DNA of 38,780 nucleotides from the NCBI GenBank assembly GCA_965247455.1, contig CBDFHE010000009.1, forward strand, positions 1-38,780, given 5' to 3'. The stretch's first letter is position 1, and each line of letters begins with the position of its first letter. The position numbers were made by a program, and so were the translations under genes. The notes below the pieces were generated by a model, which saw only the letters and a program-made list of their open reading frames with translations, was not told the DNA's origin and made no database searches. This DNA is from JACZYA01 sp965247455 (lineage in GTDB: Bacteria; Acidobacteriota; Terriglobia; Acidiferrales; 2-02-FULL-67-57). This document shows positions 25,027 to 32,240 of the stretch, in pieces.

Positions 25027-25383
25027 CTTGCCCTCCTTCCCCTCGCGGTGAACCGCTCGGGGTCAACCACCCGTCCGCTGCCTTCTATCCTACCACTCCC
25101 CGCCGCCGACACCATCCCGAGCGGCCTGCCTGCGGTAGGCAGGCGGGGGCTTGTCCTGAAGGCTTCAGCCCGAAGCTTCTGCCCGAGGGCTCGCCCTGAA
25201 GGGCCTCTGGGATTTTTGCCTCCCCCAGGCTGGGGCCTGGGGGCTCGGTGCGCAATCAGGAAACTACTACGCTGGGGGCGGGTTGACCGGCTCGGGGCCG
25301 CGCGCTAGCATTGATAGTTTCGACTGGTGTATCCGAGCCGCGCTGAGGCGCTCCGTCTTGTCCGGAAAGGGGGCGACACCAAC
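25027..25383. other. Divergent spacer between the CusF-like gene and uvrA, with repeats
   Basis: No gene is seen. It contains the 21-bp palindrome at 25124-25144 and the hairpin GGGCTCGCCCTGAAGGGCC at 25187-25205, both shared with 5404-5458, plus a related half-element (CTTGTCCTGAAGGCTTCAG, about 25150). Promoters for both flanking genes must lie here, but I could not define them. Confidence 0.6.
25124..25144. repeat. 21-bp palindrome, GCCTGCC family
   Basis: GCCTGCC-TGCGGTA-GGCAGGC is identical to the copies at 5411-5431 and 6496-6516. Confidence 0.85.
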
Positions 25384-28200
25384 ATGATCAAAGCCATCAC
25401 CGTCCGCGGCGCCCGCACCCACAACCTGAAGAACATCAGCGTCGCCATCCCCCGCAACACCCTGACGGTGGTGACGGGGCTGAGCGGGTCGGGCAAGTCG
25501 TCGCTGGCGTTCGACACCATCTACGCCGAGGGCCAGCGCCGCTACGTCGAATCGCTCAGCGCCTACGCCCGGCAGTTCCTCGACCAACTCGAACGCCCCG
25601 ACGTGGACTCGATCGAGGGCCTCTCACCCTCCATCTCCATCGAGCAGAAGACCACTTCGCGCTCGCCGCGCTCCACCGTCGGCACCATCACCGAAATCTA
25701 CGACTACCTGCGCCTGCTCTATAGCTCCGTCGGCACGCCCCACTGCCCGCGCTGCGCGCGCCCCATCCCCCGCCAGTCCACCGAGCAGATCATGCAGGCC
25801 ATCATGGAGCTGGACGGGGACGGCGACGGGCATCCGCCGCGCATCATGATCCTGGCGCCGATCGTGCGCGGGCGCAAAGGCGAATTCCGCAAGCAACTGG
25901 AAGCGCTGGGCCGGCAGGGCTGGACCCGCGCCCGCATCGACGGGCAGTTGCACCCGCTGGACGAGCCCATCAAGCTCAACCGGCGTAGCAACCACACCAT
26001 CGAAGTGGTGGTGGACCGCCTGCTGGTCAAAGAGGGCATCGAGAAGCGCCTGGAAGCCTCGCTCGACACCGCGCTCAAGCTCGCCGGGGGTCTGGTGACC
26101 GTGGCCGTGGTCGAAGGCGACGAGCAGCTCTACTCCGACCGGCTGGCCTGCGCCACCTGCGGCATCAACGTGCCGCAACTCGAACCGCGCAGCTTCTCCT
26201 TCAACTCGCCCTACGGCGCCTGCCCCGACTGCCACGGCCTGGGCTCGAAGTACGACTTCGACCCCGCCAAGGTCATCACCGATTGGTCGAAGCCGCTCTT
26301 CGAAGGCGGGCTCGGCCCCGGCGGCAGCTCCAGCTACTACCAGCGCCTGGTCGAATACGCCGCCGACGCCTATGGCTTCAACCCCGACCGCCCCTTCGAG
26401 GACTACCCGCGCCGCATCCAGAAGTTCTTGCTGTACGGTTCCGCCGGTGGGAACGGCCGGCGCCGGCGCGGCTTCCTGGGCCTGATCCCGCTGCTGCGGC
26501 GCGCCTACCAGGACTCGCAGTCGGAGGACTACCACCAGTGGATGGAGCAGTTCATGTCCGCTGCCGTCTGCACCGCCTGCGCGTGCCGGCGACTGCGGCC
26601 GGAGTCGCTGGCGGTGAAAATCGCCGGCGTCTCCATTGACCAGCTCACCGCGCAGCCGGTGAGCGCGGCGGTCAGGGCCGTTCGCACCATCGAAAAGTCG
26701 CTGAGCGCGCGCCAGCGGCAGATTGCCGGGCGCGTGCTGGCCGAAGTCGGCGAGCGGCTGGAGTTCTTGCTGGCGGTCGGCTTGAGCTATCTCGCGCTCG
26801 ACCGCTCGGCCACGACGCTTTCCGGCGGCGAAGCCCAGCGCGTGCGGCTGGCCACGCAAATTGGCTCGCGCCTGCGGGGCGTGCTCTACGTGCTGGACGA
26901 ACCCTCCATCGGCCTGCACCACCGCGACAACGCTCGCCTGCTGTCCGCGCTGGAGGAGCTGCGCGCGCTGGGCAACACCGTGATTGTGGTCGAGCACGAC
27001 GAGGACACCATCCGCCGCGCCGACTACGTCATCGACCTCGGCCCCGGCGCCGGCAGCGACGGCGGCCACCTGGTGGCCTGCGGCACCCCGGCGGAAATTG
27101 CTGCCGCGCCCGACTCACTCACCGGGCACTACCTCACCGGCCAGAGGAAAATCCCCGTGCCGGAAAAGCGCCGCCCGCTCAACGGCAAGTTCCTGGCGGT
27201 GGAGGGCGCGCGCCAGCACAACCTGAAGAACATTGACGCGCGCTTCCCGCTCGGCCTCATCACCTGCGTGACCGGCGTGAGCGGTTCCGGCAAGTCAACG
27301 CTGGTGAACGACATTCTCTATCGCGCGCTGGCGCAGCGGCTCTACCGCGCGATTGACGAGCCCGGCGCACACAAGACCATCCGTGGGGCCGACGAGATCG
27401 ACAAGGTAATCGAAATCGACCAGGCGCCCATCGGCCGCACGCCCCGCAGCAACCCCGCCACCTACACCGGCGTCTTCACTCCGGTTCGTGAGCTGTTTGC
27501 GCTGCTGCCGGAGTCGCGCCAGCGGGGCTACCGCGCCGGGCGTTTCAGCTTCAACGTCAAGGGCGGGCGTTGCGAGGCTTGCCAGGGTGACGGCCTGCGC
27601 TCGATCGAGATGAACTTTTTGCCCGACGTGTACGTCACCTGCGAAATCTGCCGCGCGCGGCGCTACAACCAGGAAACTTTGCAGGTGCTCTTCAAAGGCA
27701 AGTCCATCGCCGACGTGCTGGAGTCCACCGTGGCCGACATCCTGCCGCTGTTTGAAAACATTCCGCACATTCAGGCCAAGCTGCAAACGCTGGTGGACGT
27801 CGGGCTGGGCTACCTGCAACTGGGTCAGTCCGCCACTACGCTCTCGGGCGGCGAGGCCCAGCGCATCAAGCTGGCGAAGGAACTCTCCAAGCGGCAGACC
27901 GGGCGCACGCTTTACATCTTGGATGAGCCGACGACGGGGCTGCACGTCGACGATGTGCGCAAGCTGCTGGACGTGCTCAACCGCCTGGCCGACCTGGGTA
28001 ACACCGTCATCATCATCGAGCACCACCCCGACGTGATTAAGACCGCCGACTGGATTCTCGACCTCGGCCCCGACGGCGGCGAGGACGGCGGCCACATCGT
28101 CGCCCAAGGCCCGCCCGAAGCCGTCGCCAAAATGAAAAAATCCTCCCACACCGGCAAGCTGTTGGCAACAATACTGAGAAATGGGAGAAGTCGCCGGTAA
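25384..28200 (+). CDS. uvrA: Excinuclease ABC subunit A
   Basis: UvrA recognises bulky DNA lesions in nucleotide excision repair as a dimer with two ABC ATPase modules. Both Walker A motifs (GLSGSGKSSLAFDTIYAEG and GVSGSGKSTLVND), both ABC signatures (LSGGEAQR), both Walker B regions (YVLDEPSIGLH and YILDEPTTGLH) and the zinc-finger cysteines (CPRC, CATC, CPDCHGLG, CEACQGDG, CEIC) are present. I start it at ATG 25384 (MIKAITVRGARTHNLKN), giving 938 aa, a normal length. The last 13 codons (after GGCAAG) suddenly use TTG, ATA, AGA and AGT codons, unlike the rest. A second copy of the same C-terminus follows downstream, so the 3' end looks exchanged. Confidence 0.95.
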   Translation: MIKAITVRGARTHNLKNISVAIPRNTLTVVTGLSGSGKSSLAFDTIYAEGQRRYVESLSAYARQFLDQLERPDVDSIEGLSPSISIEQKTTSRSPRSTVGTITEIYDYLRLLYSSVGTPHCPRCARPIPRQSTEQIMQAIMELDGDGDGHPPRIMILAPIVRGRKGEFRKQLEALGRQGWTRARIDGQLHPLDEPIKLNRRSNHTIEVVVDRLLVKEGIEKRLEASLDTALKLAGGLVTVAVVEGDEQLYSDRLACATCGINVPQLEPRSFSFNSPYGACPDCHGLGSKYDFDPAKVITDWSKPLFEGGLGPGGSSSYYQRLVEYAADAYGFNPDRPFEDYPRRIQKFLLYGSAGGNGRRRRGFLGLIPLLRRAYQDSQSEDYHQWMEQFMSAAVCTACACRRLRPESLAVKIAGVSIDQLTAQPVSAAVRAVRTIEKSLSARQRQIAGRVLAEVGERLEFLLAVGLSYLALDRSATTLSGGEAQRVRLATQIGSRLRGVLYVLDEPSIGLHHRDNARLLSALEELRALGNTVIVVEHDEDTIRRADYVIDLGPGAGSDGGHLVACGTPAEIAAAPDSLTGHYLTGQRKIPVPEKRRPLNGKFLAVEGARQHNLKNIDARFPLGLITCVTGVSGSGKSTLVNDILYRALAQRLYRAIDEPGAHKTIRGADEIDKVIEIDQAPIGRTPRSNPATYTGVFTPVRELFALLPESRQRGYRAGRFSFNVKGGRCEACQGDGLRSIEMNFLPDVYVTCEICRARRYNQETLQVLFKGKSIADVLESTVADILPLFENIPHIQAKLQTLVDVGLGYLQLGQSATTLSGGEAQRIKLAKELSKRQTGRTLYILDEPTTGLHVDDVRKLLDVLNRLADLGNTVIIIEHHPDVIKTADWILDLGPDGGEDGGHIVAQGPPEAVAKMKKSSHTGKLLATILRNGRSRR

Positions 28201-28249
28201 GGCTCGGCCACACCGCCTGCCCGCCAAAGCCCGAAAGGGCGTAGGCGTG

Positions 28250-28297
28250 GGCAAGTTACTAGCTACAATCCTCCGCAACCTTAACAAGGGTGGGTAG
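28250..28297 (+). pseudogene. Displaced second 3' end of uvrA
   Basis: The frame GKLLATILRNLNKGG followed by TAG repeats the uvrA C-terminus (GKLLATILRNGRSRR). The first ten residues are identical, and all ten codons are either the same or synonymous. It follows a GC-rich inverted segment (GCCTGCC ... GGGCGTAGGCGTGGGC, about 28216-28252) related to the palindrome behind the OsmC gene. Confidence 0.85.
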
Positions 28298-28320
28298 GAA
28301 AGTCTCACGCAAACCTACAA

Positions 28321-28347
28321 AGCGGGTGCAGAGCACCTCTTCCGGAC
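28321..28347 (+). repeat. REP-like unit 1
   Basis: A hairpin GGGTGC-AGA-GCACCT is followed by the conserved tail CTTCCGGAC. The core GCACCTCTTCCGGAC is at 28333-28347. Confidence 0.8.
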
Positions 28348-28390
28348 AGGTGCAGAGCCTGCCTGCTGCAGACAGGCACCTCTTCCGGAC
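28347..28390 (+). repeat. REP-like unit 2, with palindrome inserted in the loop
   Basis: GGTGC ... GCACCTCTTCCGGAC (core 28376-28390) has a GCCTGCC-family palindrome (28357-28377) occupying the hairpin loop. Confidence 0.8.
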
Positions 28391-28490
28391 TGGAACTGCT
28401 GGATAGATGTCCACCTTGCAACTTGGCTCTTTAGCCTTCAAGCGCGACCTCCTGCAAGACTTGAATATACTAGGGCACCTTCCTCTCTTA

Positions 28491-28513
28491 GTCCGGAAGG
28501 GGTGCTTCGCACC
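28491..28513 (-). repeat. REP-like unit 3, inverted
   Basis: GTCCGGAAGGGGTGC (28491-28505) is the reverse complement of the REP core with one change, and pairs with a following GCACCC to make the hairpin. It lies 28 bp upstream of the RAYT start codon. Confidence 0.78.
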
Positions 28514-28540
28514 CGCTCTTGGCCTACAATCTAGTCCTGC

Positions 28541-29092
28541 ATGAAAAAGCGGCCTCACCCCGCAACTCCGGGCCCTCTCCACTTTGTCACTGTTGCAACG
28601 AACAGACGGATTCTCCTCTTCCACTCGCAACACCTCTGTCGAGAATTCTTCACCGCATTAACCGAAATTAAGTCCCACTTTTCGTTCGAACTCTACGCTT
28701 ACATCCTCCTGCCCGACCACTTCCACTTGGTGCTTCGGCCCGGCGACGGCAACATCTCTCGCCTCCTCCAGAAAATCAAATCTTTGGCAGCCCGAAGGAT
28801 TGTCGAGCGGCTGAAAGCAATGAGGAGTCACAAAACCCTAACCAGCTTGAAGAAAGCCACACCCGGTCGGAGAGAGCATCGGCATCAGGTTTTCCAACAG
28901 AGCTTTCGAGACCTTCTGCTGGAAAGCCCCTGGATGGTCAAACAAAAGATTGACTACATTCACAAGAATCCGATAAACGAGAGGCTGGCTAAGAATGTGG
29001 CAGACTATCCGTGGTCGAGTTGGCAGGCGATCTATGAGAGAAGCGGGGAACCAATTCCGGTGGACCCCCTTCCAGTATCGTTGCCCCACTAA
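28541..29092 (+). CDS. REP-associated tyrosine transposase (RAYT, Y1/IS200-like)
   Basis: This 183-aa Y1-type HUH transposase has FVTVATNRRILLF at the N-terminus, the metal-binding HUH motif LLPDHFHLVLRP (His60, His62) and the nucleophile Tyr139 in KQKIDYIHKNPI, followed by YPWSSW. These are RAYT hallmarks. RAYTs nick single-stranded REP hairpins and are thought to spread or maintain them; they are usually single-copy and domesticated. REP-like units lie on both sides of the gene (28321-28390, 28491-28513 inverted, 29092-29146, 29183-29227), as expected for a RAYT with its cognate repeats. Start ATG 28541; no strong ribosome-binding site is seen. Confidence 0.92.
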   Translation: MKKRPHPATPGPLHFVTVATNRRILLFHSQHLCREFFTALTEIKSHFSFELYAYILLPDHFHLVLRPGDGNISRLLQKIKSLAARRIVERLKAMRSHKTLTSLKKATPGRREHRHQVFQQSFRDLLLESPWMVKQKIDYIHKNPINERLAKNVADYPWSSWQAIYERSGEPIPVDPLPVSLPH

Positions 29093-29146
29093 GCGGGTGC
29101 GAAGCCTGCCTGCGGTAGGCAGGGCAGTCAGGCACCTCTTCCGAAC
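29092..29146 (+). repeat. REP-like unit 4, with palindrome inserted in the loop
   Basis: AGCGGGTGC (29092-29100) and GCACCTCTTCCGAAC (29132-29146) form the REP arms. A GCCTGCC-TGCGGTA-GGCAGG palindrome (29104-29125) fills the loop. Confidence 0.8.
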
Positions 29147-29182
29147 TGAGTTTTGTTTAGTGCTGCAAGGGCGGCGCTGGAA

Positions 29183-29227
29183 GGCGGGTGCCCCCGTACG
29201 GGGCTAAACTCCGCACCTCTTCCGGAC
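29183..29227 (+). repeat. REP-like unit 5, with another hairpin in the loop
   Basis: GGCGGGTGC (about 29183-29191) and GCACCTCTTCCGGAC (29213-29227) form the arms, with CCCCGTACGGGG as an internal hairpin. Confidence 0.75.
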
Positions 29228-29355
29228 CAGAGAAAAACTGTTTACCACTGAGTTTGAGAAACGAAGGCCCGAAGAGTAGCAAGCTCTATTTTCCATTTTC
29301 TCTTTTCTGCTTTCTGTGGTAGGGATTCACTGGTCGCCGGCTGCCGGTCGCTACG

Positions 29356-30330
29356 ATGAAATCTACCTACAACTTGGAGCCGATGGAGTTTGAGAGGCTG
29401 AGGACGGAGGCGCTCGCCAAGCGCCCGTCCAAGGTCAGTCCCAAGGATTTTGCGCGGGCGCACAAGCGCGGGGCGAAGTTCGCGGAGTTCCTGAAAACGC
29501 TGCCCAACATCCTGGCGGGGGCGGAGTTCCGCCGGCTGGTGGACGCGCTGGCGCAAGCCCGCCGCAAGAAGAAGCCCATCCTGTGGGGCCTGGGCGGCCA
29601 CGTGGTCAAAGTGGGGCTGGCGCCGGTGCTGATTGATCTGATGGAGCACGGCTACGTGCAGGGCATCGCCACCGCCGGCGCCGCCCTGATCCACGACTTT
29701 GAAATCGCGCTCGCCGGCCGCACCTCCGAGGACGTCGAGGCTCAACTCGCCAAGGGACGCTTCGGCATGGCGGAGGAGACCGGCGCGCTGCTCAACAAAC
29801 TGGCGCGCTACGCCCAGCGCGAGGAGATCGGCCTGGGCGAAGCCGTGGGGCGCTACCTGGCCACCGGCGAGCCCGGCGGCGCAGGTGCAGCCAACTTTGC
29901 ACGCGTGAGTCTGCTGGCCCAAACCTACAAACGAAAGATTCCCTTCCTGGTGCACCTGGCACTGGGCACCGACATCTTCCACGTCCATCCCGGCGCGGAC
30001 GGCGCCGCGCTGGGCGCCTCCTCGCACCGCGATTTCCGCCTGTTCTGCGCGCTGGTCGAGCGGATGAACAAAGGCGGCGTCTATCTGAACGTGGGCTCGG
30101 CGGTCATCCTGCCGGAAGTCTTCCTGAAGGCGGCTTCGGCGGTGCGCGGACTGGGCCGCCCGCTGGGGAACTTCACCACCGCCAACCTTGATTTCATCCA
30201 GCACTACCGACCGACGCAGAACGTCCTGCAACGCCCCGCAAAGGCGCTCAAGGCGCGGGCGATCGCGCTGACCGGTCCGCACGAACTGCTGCTGCCGCTG
30301 CTGGCCGCGGCGCTGATTGAGCGCCGCTAA
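29356..30330 (+). CDS. Conserved protein, possibly deoxyhypusine-synthase-like
   Basis: The 324-aa soluble protein has ILWGLGGHVVKVGLAPVLID and GIATAGAALIHDFEIALAGR in the first half, then LALGTDIFHVHPGADGAALG, GGVYLNVGSAVILPEVFLKA and NFTTANLDFIQHYRP. The alternating Rossmann-like pattern and Gly-rich loops resemble the NAD-binding deoxyhypusine synthase/homospermidine synthase fold, but I cannot see the catalytic Lys motif with certainty. Bacteria lack hypusine, so if related it would act on a different amine or serve another role. The start is ATG 29356. Undoing the inferred inversion would put it directly upstream of, and co-directional with, the membrane protein gene at 1-271. Confidence 0.6.
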   Translation: MKSTYNLEPMEFERLRTEALAKRPSKVSPKDFARAHKRGAKFAEFLKTLPNILAGAEFRRLVDALAQARRKKKPILWGLGGHVVKVGLAPVLIDLMEHGYVQGIATAGAALIHDFEIALAGRTSEDVEAQLAKGRFGMAEETGALLNKLARYAQREEIGLGEAVGRYLATGEPGGAGAANFARVSLLAQTYKRKIPFLVHLALGTDIFHVHPGADGAALGASSHRDFRLFCALVERMNKGGVYLNVGSAVILPEVFLKAASAVRGLGRPLGNFTTANLDFIQHYRPTQNVLQRPAKALKARAIALTGPHELLLPLLAAALIERR

Positions 30331-30552
30331 ACAAAGAGAAACCGGCGACGGTGTTGTCAAACCTACCGCAGACAGGAATGTCTGCGCCACCCTACCAATG
30401 AAAACCAGCAGGGCCCTTCGGCAAGCCTGCCCAAGGCAGGCAAGCTCAGGACAAGCGGCTATTCTTGTCCGCCAGCCTGGTTCTTCGCTGGTTTCTTCTT
30501 GGTTGTTCCGCCAAGCGGAAAGGCGAAAACCCTCCTGGGGTTGGCGCACAAT
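30331..30552. other. Spacer before IS copy 2
   Basis: No gene is seen. It contains a 17-bp palindrome, GCCTGCC-CAA-GGCAGGC (30425-30441), another member of the GCCTGCC family. The segment would originally have joined the region upstream of the membrane protein at 271. Confidence 0.6.
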
Positions 30553-30568
30553 AAGCGATGCGAAGGGA
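30553..30568. repeat. 16-bp flank of IS copy 2, inverted target-duplication half
   Basis: AAGCGATGCGAAGGGA is the exact reverse complement of 305-320 and abuts the IS end at 30569. Confidence 0.85.
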
Positions 30569-31954
30569 TGTCAACGCAAAGTAGAAATGTCCGGTTTTTT
30601 GCCAGATAGAAATGTCCTCCTCCAAGGGTGATCGGGAGGGGGAATGTACTTTCGTTTGCCTTTCCTTGGGCCCGCAAGCCCCGTAGGCCGTAGGCCGAAG
30701 GGGGTTGCGGGCGCGGGCGGCGGGCTCGGGCAGGGCCGCAGGCTGAGATAAGAGCCGCGGAAGCGGACCCAGCGGCTGCCGTCGAGCCGCCGTTCGACCT
30801 CCACCCGCGCCCCCCGCAACCCCGCTCGCACCTGGGCGCGCGGGATCGCCCAGCGCTGGCCCTGCCAGCGCACGGTGTAGTCGCCTGCCACCCGGCGCGG
30901 TTCGCGCACGCTCAGGATTGACTCCAGCCGCTGGGTGCCTCCCAGCGGGCGGTGGGCATCGTGCGGCTGGCGCGGAGCGACGGTGAAGCGCTGCTCCCAG
31001 AAAGGCAGGAAGACTGCTGCCAGGAAGCGGTTGGCCTGCTCCACCGTGTGCACCCCGGCCAGGCGCATCTCCTTGACCAGGCGGTCCTGCAAGGTGCCGA
31101 ATAGTCTCTCGATGCGCCCCTTGGCCTGGGGGCTGTGGGCGGGAATCCACTCGATCCCCAACTCCTGCAGGGCCCGCCCGATCTGGGTGCGGGCCGGCTG
31201 ACCGCCGAGCTGCTCGTCGAGCCGGGCCGAGCGGGTGGTGCGGAACAGGCTGCTTTTGTCGGTATAGAGTGCCCGCGGCCGTCCCCAGCGCCGGAGCCAG
31301 CCTGCCAGGGTGCGCAGGTTTTCCTCGGTCGAGTCCTGGGCGGCGAAGCGGCCCCAGACCCGGCTGGTAGCGTCGTCGATCAGCGCGATCAACTGCACGG
31401 GAGGTCCGCGCCGCTCCAACCAGCGATAGGGCGAGCTGTCCATCATCACCAACTCGCCGAAGGCGGCCCGCCGCTCTCGCCAGACGTGCACCGCCGGCCT
31501 CCGCTGCCGGCGCGACCGCCACAGCCCGGCGGCGGTCATCCACTGCCGCAGCGTCTCCCGGCTGACCTGCCACCCATCTCGCGCCAGGTGCTCGCTGGCC
31601 AGCGTGGGCCCAAAGTCGGCGTAGCGCCGCCGCACCTGGGCCAGGATGCGCCCCTGGAGGGCCGCTGGAATCTTCCGGTTCGAGGGCCGCCCCCGCAGCC
31701 GATGCACTACGCCCCTGTCCCCCTCCGCCCGCACCCGTCTCAGCAGACGCCGCAGGTGGCGTACGCTCACCTGCACCCGCCGGCCCGCTTCCACCTGGGT
31801 CAGATAGCCCTGCTCGACTTGGTGGAGTACCTTCAACCGATCCTGCTCCCGTTGGCTCAATTCGATTCGCTCCTCTCTCATCGTCCCTCCTGGCCCTGAT
31901 GAAAGAGGACATTCCTACTTTGCGCAAATAGGACATTCTCACTTTGCAGCTACA
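30569..31954 (-). mobile_element. ISNCY/IS1202-like insertion sequence, copy 2 (1386 bp)
   Basis: Same length and ends as copy 1 (321-1706), in opposite orientation. The only difference seen is one base upstream of the transposase ATG. Its outer flank (31955 onward) shares no duplication with the inner flank of copy 1 (1707 onward). Confidence 0.9.
30571..31881 (-). CDS. DDE transposase, ISNCY/IS1202-like (copy 2)
   Basis: The 436-aa protein is identical to the transposase at 394-1704: an N-terminal helix-turn-helix and an rve-type DDE core. The ribosome-binding region reads AGGAGGGACG here, instead of AGGAGGAACG in copy 1. Both copies are intact, so either could move the element or support recombination between the copies. 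Confidence 0.88.
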   Translation of the reverse strand: MREERIELSQREQDRLKVLHQVEQGYLTQVEAGRRVQVSVRHLRRLLRRVRAEGDRGVVHRLRGRPSNRKIPAALQGRILAQVRRRYADFGPTLASEHLARDGWQVSRETLRQWMTAAGLWRSRRQRRPAVHVWRERRAAFGELVMMDSSPYRWLERRGPPVQLIALIDDATSRVWGRFAAQDSTEENLRTLAGWLRRWGRPRALYTDKSSLFRTTRSARLDEQLGGQPARTQIGRALQELGIEWIPAHSPQAKGRIERLFGTLQDRLVKEMRLAGVHTVEQANRFLAAVFLPFWEQRFTVAPRQPHDAHRPLGGTQRLESILSVREPRRVAGDYTVRWQGQRWAIPRAQVRAGLRGARVEVERRLDGSRWVRFRGSYLSLRPCPSPPPAPATPFGLRPTGLAGPRKGKRKYIPPPDHPWRRTFLSGKKPDISTLR

Positions 31955-32240
31955 ACTTCTGTACTCGTCCACATGATTAGTAGCACTTTCCGGAAAAAGA
32001 GGCCGTTCTGACATCCCAGAAACTCCTACAGGAGAGGTGAGTTAGGTGGGTACTGCTACCGAAAAGCAAGATAGGCAGTTAGGCGAGAAGGAAGAACCCT
32101 CCGGCGGAAGAAAAAGAATCGCTCCAGAAAGGTTCAGGGTTGCGCCGCAGGCCATCCTGAGTGTCACGGATCATTCTGAACGAGTACAACTTCTCATGCT
32201 CCTCAGATTGCCTGCAGGTCCTTTGAGTTTCCCAAAGCTC
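31955..32240. other. Spacer between IS copy 2 and the polysaccharide locus
   Basis: No complete gene is seen. The first 57 bp (31955-32011) can be read in frame with the fragment at 1707-2009 after undoing the inferred inversion, ending at TGA. The rest lies downstream of the sugar dehydrogenase stop. I see no clear terminator. Confidence 0.4.

Larger units (their letters stand above)
28201..28540. other. Spacer between uvrA and RAYT gene with REP-like hairpins
   Basis: No intact gene is seen. It holds the uvrA 3' remnant (28250-28297), two direct REP-like units (28321-28347 and 28347-28390), and one inverted unit (28491-28513) just upstream of the RAYT start at 28541. Confidence 0.75.

Noticed and set aside
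25624..27069. 481-codon minus-strand ORF opposite uvrA
   Set aside because: Composition-driven antisense ORF (Gly/Ala/Val/Asp-rich) fully inside an unambiguous uvrA.
28321..29227. Repeats around 28.3-29.2 kb as a CRISPR array
   Set aside because: Units are hairpins of unequal spacing in both orientations around a RAYT gene, without uniform spacers or cas genes.
1707..31970. Second target duplication joining 1707 onward and 31955 onward
   Set aside because: The flanks CTGAAAAAGTTCCC and (complemented) GAGTACAGAAGT share only a few scattered bases, not a duplication.
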